In this document: positions 60,957-64,000 of the stretch, one piece after another | How the letters are laid out: each line of letters begins with the position of its first letter | Numbering within the stretch: position 1 is the stretch's first letter | Assembly: GCA_002293145.1 (NCBI GenBank) | Contig: DBCO01000004.1 | Span: forward strand, 1 to 64,000 | Reading direction: 5' to 3' | Source of the DNA: Akkermansiaceae bacterium UBA956 | GTDB taxonomy: Bacteria; Verrucomicrobiota; Verrucomicrobiia; Verrucomicrobiales; Akkermansiaceae | Length of the DNA: 64,000 nucleotides | Position numbers and translations under genes: made by a program | Notes under the pieces: generated by a model | Told to the model about the DNA's origin: nothing | Databases searched by the model: none | Seen by the model: only the letters and a program-made list of their open reading frames with translations

Positions 60957-62519
60957 ATGAAACACACGCTCATCCTTCTCATCGCTCTACTGCTCGCACC
61001 GCTGGCCGCGCTGCATGCTGCTGATGCCACCAAACCCAACATCGTATTCATCTACGCCGACGATTGGGGATGGGGCGATCTGTCCTGTCACGGCAACACC
61101 TGGTTGAAAACACCGCGCCTCGACAAGCTCGCCAGCGAGGGCATTGATTTCCAGCAGTTCAATGTGCTCAGTCCGGTCTGCTCGCCCAGTCGTACGGCGG
61201 CCATGACGGGGCGTTTTCCGGGGCGCTTCGGAATCAATACGGTCTTCGGTGTCGGCAAGCCTTCGGAGATGCCGGACTGGTTGGATGCCAAGGCCCCCAC
61301 CACACCACGCTTGCTCAAAGCAGCGGGCTATCGCACGGGGCACTTCGGCAAATGGCATCTGGGCGTGGGTAAACCGACCATGGCGGACTACGGCATTGAC
61401 GAGTCGGCTGTCTATCATGGACCAGGGCCGAAAGTCGGCCCCTCAGGGAACGATATTCCCAACCAGGCGGTGAAATTCATCGAGGCTAATAAAAACCGTC
61501 CATTTTATGTAAACGTGTGGCTGCATGAGAGTCATCTGGCCCATACTCCCTCCGCGGAATCCATGGAGAAATGGAAACATCTCGACCCTCGACAACAGGT
61601 TTATGCGGCGGTCATCACTGACGGAGATAACAAGGTCGGCATGATTCTCGATGCGCTGGAGCGGTGCGGAATCGCACAGAACACCCTGGTGGTTTTTTCC
61701 AGTGATAACGGCCCGGCGAAGTCCAGGGAAAACGACAAAGGCGTTCCCGGCAGCTATCGCAGCCACTACAGCATCGGTGAAACCGGCGGCCTGCGGGGAC
61801 GAAAAACTAGTCTCTTCGAAGGTGGCGTGCGCGTGCCGTTCATCGTGCGGTGGCCGGGCCGTGCTCCGGCCGGCATGAAAAATGACGCCACGGTCCTTAC
61901 GGCGGTGGATTTGCTTCCCACCTTCTGCGCCGCCGCCGGAGTCACCCCGCCGACCGATGCCAATGGCGATGGCGATGGCGAAAATTTGCTCCCGGCTCTC
62001 AAGGGCGAATCCGTCCTGCGCACCCGCCCCATTTTCTGGCGGAACAACGGCAACAAAAAGGATCCTGACTTCTGGCCTGATTTGGCGGTGCGCGACGGCG
62101 ATTGGAAACTGGTGACGATCTTCGACGGCCGGAAGGTCGAACTGCACAACTTGAAATCGAACCGCGCTGAAGACATCGCCAAAGATCAGTCAAAAGATCA
62201 TCCCGAAATCGTCGCCCGCCTGACCAAGCTGGCACTCGATTGGAAATCGACACTACCCACCAAGGCAGATCCAAGCTGTTTGGCAGAACCACAAGAGGGC
62301 GAACCGGAAAAGGCCGAGCCCAAAAATGAAGCTCCTGAGAATCCCCGTAACGTGCCATTCACCCGCTGGGACACGAACAAAGACGAGTTTCTCACACTCG
62401 AAGAATTCAAAGCCGGCCAAAAGGACGGCCCCAATCTCGAACCCCGTTACAAGCGCTTCGATAAAGACGGCGACGGCAAAGTCAGCCGCAAGGAGTTCGT
62501 CACGCCACCAGCAAAATAG
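60957..62519 (+). CDS. Secreted sulfatase with C-terminal EF-hands
   Basis: About 520 residues. Signal peptide (LILLIALLLAPLAALHA), then PNIVFIYADDWGWGDLSCHG (metal ligands), the formylglycine site C-S-P-S-R with Cys75, followed by TAAMTGRFPGRFG, HFGKWHLG and VFSSDNGPAKS. The calcium-binding-like loops DTNKDEFLTLEEF and DKDGDGKVSRKEF, two EF-hands, form the C-terminus after a Glu/Pro-rich linker. A formylglycine-generating enzyme must be supplied from elsewhere. It would remove sulfate from glycans together with the neighbouring esterases and glycosidase. The ATG at 60957 begins the signal peptide. Confidence 0.92.
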   Translation: MKHTLILLIALLLAPLAALHAADATKPNIVFIYADDWGWGDLSCHGNTWLKTPRLDKLASEGIDFQQFNVLSPVCSPSRTAAMTGRFPGRFGINTVFGVGKPSEMPDWLDAKAPTTPRLLKAAGYRTGHFGKWHLGVGKPTMADYGIDESAVYHGPGPKVGPSGNDIPNQAVKFIEANKNRPFYVNVWLHESHLAHTPSAESMEKWKHLDPRQQVYAAVITDGDNKVGMILDALERCGIAQNTLVVFSSDNGPAKSRENDKGVPGSYRSHYSIGETGGLRGRKTSLFEGGVRVPFIVRWPGRAPAGMKNDATVLTAVDLLPTFCAAAGVTPPTDANGDGDGENLLPALKGESVLRTRPIFWRNNGNKKDPDFWPDLAVRDGDWKLVTIFDGRKVELHNLKSNRAEDIAKDQSKDHPEIVARLTKLALDWKSTLPTKADPSCLAEPQEGEPEKAEPKNEAPENPRNVPFTRWDTNKDEFLTLEEFKAGQKDGPNLEPRYKRFDKDGDGKVSRKEFVTPPAK

Positions 62520-62542
62520 CCTTAACCATCAATCAAAAGACA

Positions 62543-64000
62543 ATGAAACCAACTGCAATCCTTACCGCAACGCTGCTCTGCGTCCTCTCGCCGATCTCCT
62601 TTGCTAAACCGCTCAAGGTATTCATCCTAGCGGGCCAGTCCAACATGGAAGGTCATGCGGAGATACGCACCTTTGACTACATCGGCAAGGATCCGCTGAC
62701 AGCACCGCTTCTTAAAGAAATGCGCAATCCCGATGGAACTCCGCGGGTATGTGACAAGGTCTGGATGTCCTACTTGACCGGCCCTTATGATGGCAGTTCG
62801 AATGGCGAGGGCCTAGGCAAGTTGACGGCCGGCTTTGGCGCGCGTGATGATCAACCCACTAAGTTATGCAGTAAAATCGGTCCTGAGTTTACCTTCGGCA
62901 TCTTTATGGAGAAAGAGCTGAATGAGCCCATTCTGATCATCAAGACCGCTTGGGGCGGCCGGTCACTCAACACCGAGTTCCGTCCGCCCAGTGCTGGGCC
63001 CTACAAGCTGCCCAAGCAGATCCAAGAACAGTGGGACAAACATCCCCAAGGCGCGCACGGAATCCCCAAACTCGAGGAGCGAAAAAAATGGCAGGACGAC
63101 AAGGATGCTGCCTCGGGTGTCTTCTACCGCATGATGATCGATCATGTGAAAATGGTGCTAGCAGATCCCAAGCGGGTTTGTCCAGAATATGACGAAAAGG
63201 CTGGCTTCGAACTGGCCGGCTTTGTCTGGCTTCAGGGTTTCAACGACCTAGTCGACGGCACGACCTATCCCGACCCCGATGAACCGGGAAAATACGATGA
63301 ATACTCGCGCCTCTTGGCACACTTCATTCGCGATGTTCGCAAAGAGCTTTCCGCCCCGAAAATGCCCTTCGTGATCGGAGTTCTGGGTGTCGACGGTGAT
63401 AAAAATGTGCATTTTCGCAAGGCCATGGCCGCGCCAGCTGACATGCCCGAGTTTATGGGCAATGTGGTTGCTGTCGATACCGCCCCTTTCTGGGATAAAG
63501 ACATCGAAGCCGCCGAACCCAAGCGGGACGAGTTTAACAACATCGTCGGCACCTCGCACACATTCAAAGCTGATGGCACTCTCGACACAGCGTGGAAATG
63601 GGGAAATTACTGGAAGCCCGTTGGCAAACCACTTCCAGAGGAACGGACCTGGCGATTCACTACCGTGAATGCCACTGAGAAAAATGACAAGCTGAAGGAA
63701 TACACCGACAGGAGATTCCGCGACATCACCTTGCCTGCTGGGATGGAGAATTGGTTCATGCCCGACTTCGATGACAGCAAGTGGACGCACGGCAAAGCTC
63801 CCATCGGCAAGGGCGTCTGGAAACACAGTGGAATCACTCTGGATAAGTTTCCCTCTTCATGGGGTGAGGGCGAATTCCTGCTGATGCGCACAACGTTTGA
63901 AGTCGATGACCTCACCTCCGAATCATATCGCATTGCGAACTTTGCCAGACAAGGATTCCATGTTTACTTGAATGGTCATAAAATTCACACCTACATCTGG
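62543..64000 (+). CDS. SGNH (sialate O-acetylesterase-type) esterase, runs off the window
   Basis: The frame is open from the ATG at 62543 to the last base, 486 codons without a stop, so the gene is cut by the window. A signal peptide (PTAILTATLLCVLSPISFA) is followed by KVFILAGQSNMEGHAEI (nucleophile Ser33), then IIKTAWGGRSLNTEF and FVWLQGFNDLVDG, the other conserved blocks of the sialate O-acetylesterase/DUF303 family. A C-terminal jelly-roll-type region (NWFMPDFDDSKWTHGKAPIG, ARQGFHVYLNGHKI) begins before the edge. It is the intact partner of the deleted gene at 59189, 23 bp after the sulfatase gene. Substrate specificity for sialic acid is not implied. Confidence 0.88.
   Translation, partial: MKPTAILTATLLCVLSPISFAKPLKVFILAGQSNMEGHAEIRTFDYIGKDPLTAPLLKEMRNPDGTPRVCDKVWMSYLTGPYDGSSNGEGLGKLTAGFGARDDQPTKLCSKIGPEFTFGIFMEKELNEPILIIKTAWGGRSLNTEFRPPSAGPYKLPKQIQEQWDKHPQGAHGIPKLEERKKWQDDKDAASGVFYRMMIDHVKMVLADPKRVCPEYDEKAGFELAGFVWLQGFNDLVDGTTYPDPDEPGKYDEYSRLLAHFIRDVRKELSAPKMPFVIGVLGVDGDKNVHFRKAMAAPADMPEFMGNVVAVDTAPFWDKDIEAAEPKRDEFNNIVGTSHTFKADGTLDTAWKWGNYWKPVGKPLPEERTWRFTTVNATEKNDKLKEYTDRRFRDITLPAGMENWFMPDFDDSKWTHGKAPIGKGVWKHSGITLDKFPSSWGEGEFLLMRTTFEVDDLTSESYRIANFARQGFHVYLNGHKIHTYIW

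Noticed and set aside
61960..61983. GGCGAT tandem triplets resembling a microsatellite
   Set aside because: They encode an Asp/Gly run inside the sulfatase in frame and need no repeat explanation.
61443..62147. 234-codon minus-strand frame inside the EF-hand sulfatase
   Set aside because: Shadow of the sulfatase; the plus strand has formylglycine and metal motifs.
59189..64000. Reading the right-edge operon as sialic-acid specific and part of the nan system
   Set aside because: The esterase family acts on many acetylated sugars, and the nan operon is 35 kb away with its own regulator. The name sialate O-acetylesterase is a family label only.
1..64000. tRNA, rRNA, CRISPR array or riboswitch
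   Set aside because: I saw no T-loop-like motif in tRNA context, no regular spaced direct repeats, no rRNA segments and no leader long enough for a known riboswitch; small RNAs cannot be excluded by eye.

Overview
The window looks like chromosomal DNA of a Verrucomicrobiota bacterium, probably Verrucomicrobiaceae or Akkermansiaceae and free-living. The evidence is a Verru_Chthon cassette protein A homologue (42707-46339), a PVC-type heme-binding membrane-bound dehydrogenase (53066-56056), a PEP-CTERM protein (56172-56807), several sulfatases and carbohydrate esterases, and scattered rather than clustered housekeeping genes (hisS, dtd, argB, prfA, metH, hisD, obgE, argS, amtB, typA). I see no tRNA, rRNA, CRISPR array, intact transposon or prophage. 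Gene names rest on motif recognition in the translated sequence, not on database searches.

Layout. 1-12 kb: a membrane-anchored unknown, an SRPBCC protein and hisS; a decayed glycosidase pseudogene; an SDR plus a basic-secretory-protein metallopeptidase, divergent from a MalY-type aminotransferase and a ThuA protein; then dtd, a lipoprotein cytochrome, an M20 deacylase and a flavin-dependent halogenase-like protein. 12-16 kb: a secreted sulfatase fused to an SGNH esterase, followed by REP-like hairpins, a relic of a Y1 (REP-associated) transposase, a CII-like DNA-binding protein and a cytochrome b562-like protein. 16.4-18.2 kb: a RegB/RegA-type redox two-component system. 18.3-23.8 kb: a tightly overlapping sialic-acid catabolic operon (mutarotase, transporter, lyase, epimerase, GntR/LacI-type regulator). 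24-33.6 kb: argB, prfA, a methionine synthase split into two genes, two SCO-like thioredoxin-fold proteins with a DUF420 protein, and hisD. 33.8-42.3 kb: membrane hydrolase, obgE, argS, amtB, a DMT exporter, a TRIC channel protein and a GH128-like protein. 42.7-50.3 kb: Verru_Chthon A with secreted unknowns and a class IV aminotransferase. 50.5-56.8 kb: a sugar isomerase / Gfo-Idh-MocA pair, an orphan discoidin-like fragment, the large dehydrogenase and the PEP-CTERM protein. 57-58.9 kb: typA. 59.2-64 kb: an esterase / glycosidase / sulfatase / esterase operon running off the right edge.

How the genes work together. The nan operon resembles the Bacteroides nanLET logic: the lyase splits N-acetylneuraminate to ManNAc and pyruvate, and the AGE epimerase turns unphosphorylated ManNAc into GlcNAc. 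No ManNAc kinase, sialidase or GlcNAc kinase is present here. The right-edge operon and the sulfatase-SGNH fusion would remove sulfate and acyl groups from complex glycans, consistent with a polysaccharide degrader. The most striking sequence-level observation is the pair of esterase genes flanking the right-edge operon. They share a 182-bp tract with 3 mismatches inside genes that are otherwise about 80% identical, and the left copy lacks exactly 1065 bp (355 codons) relative to the right copy, with the junction at a GGCGA repeat.
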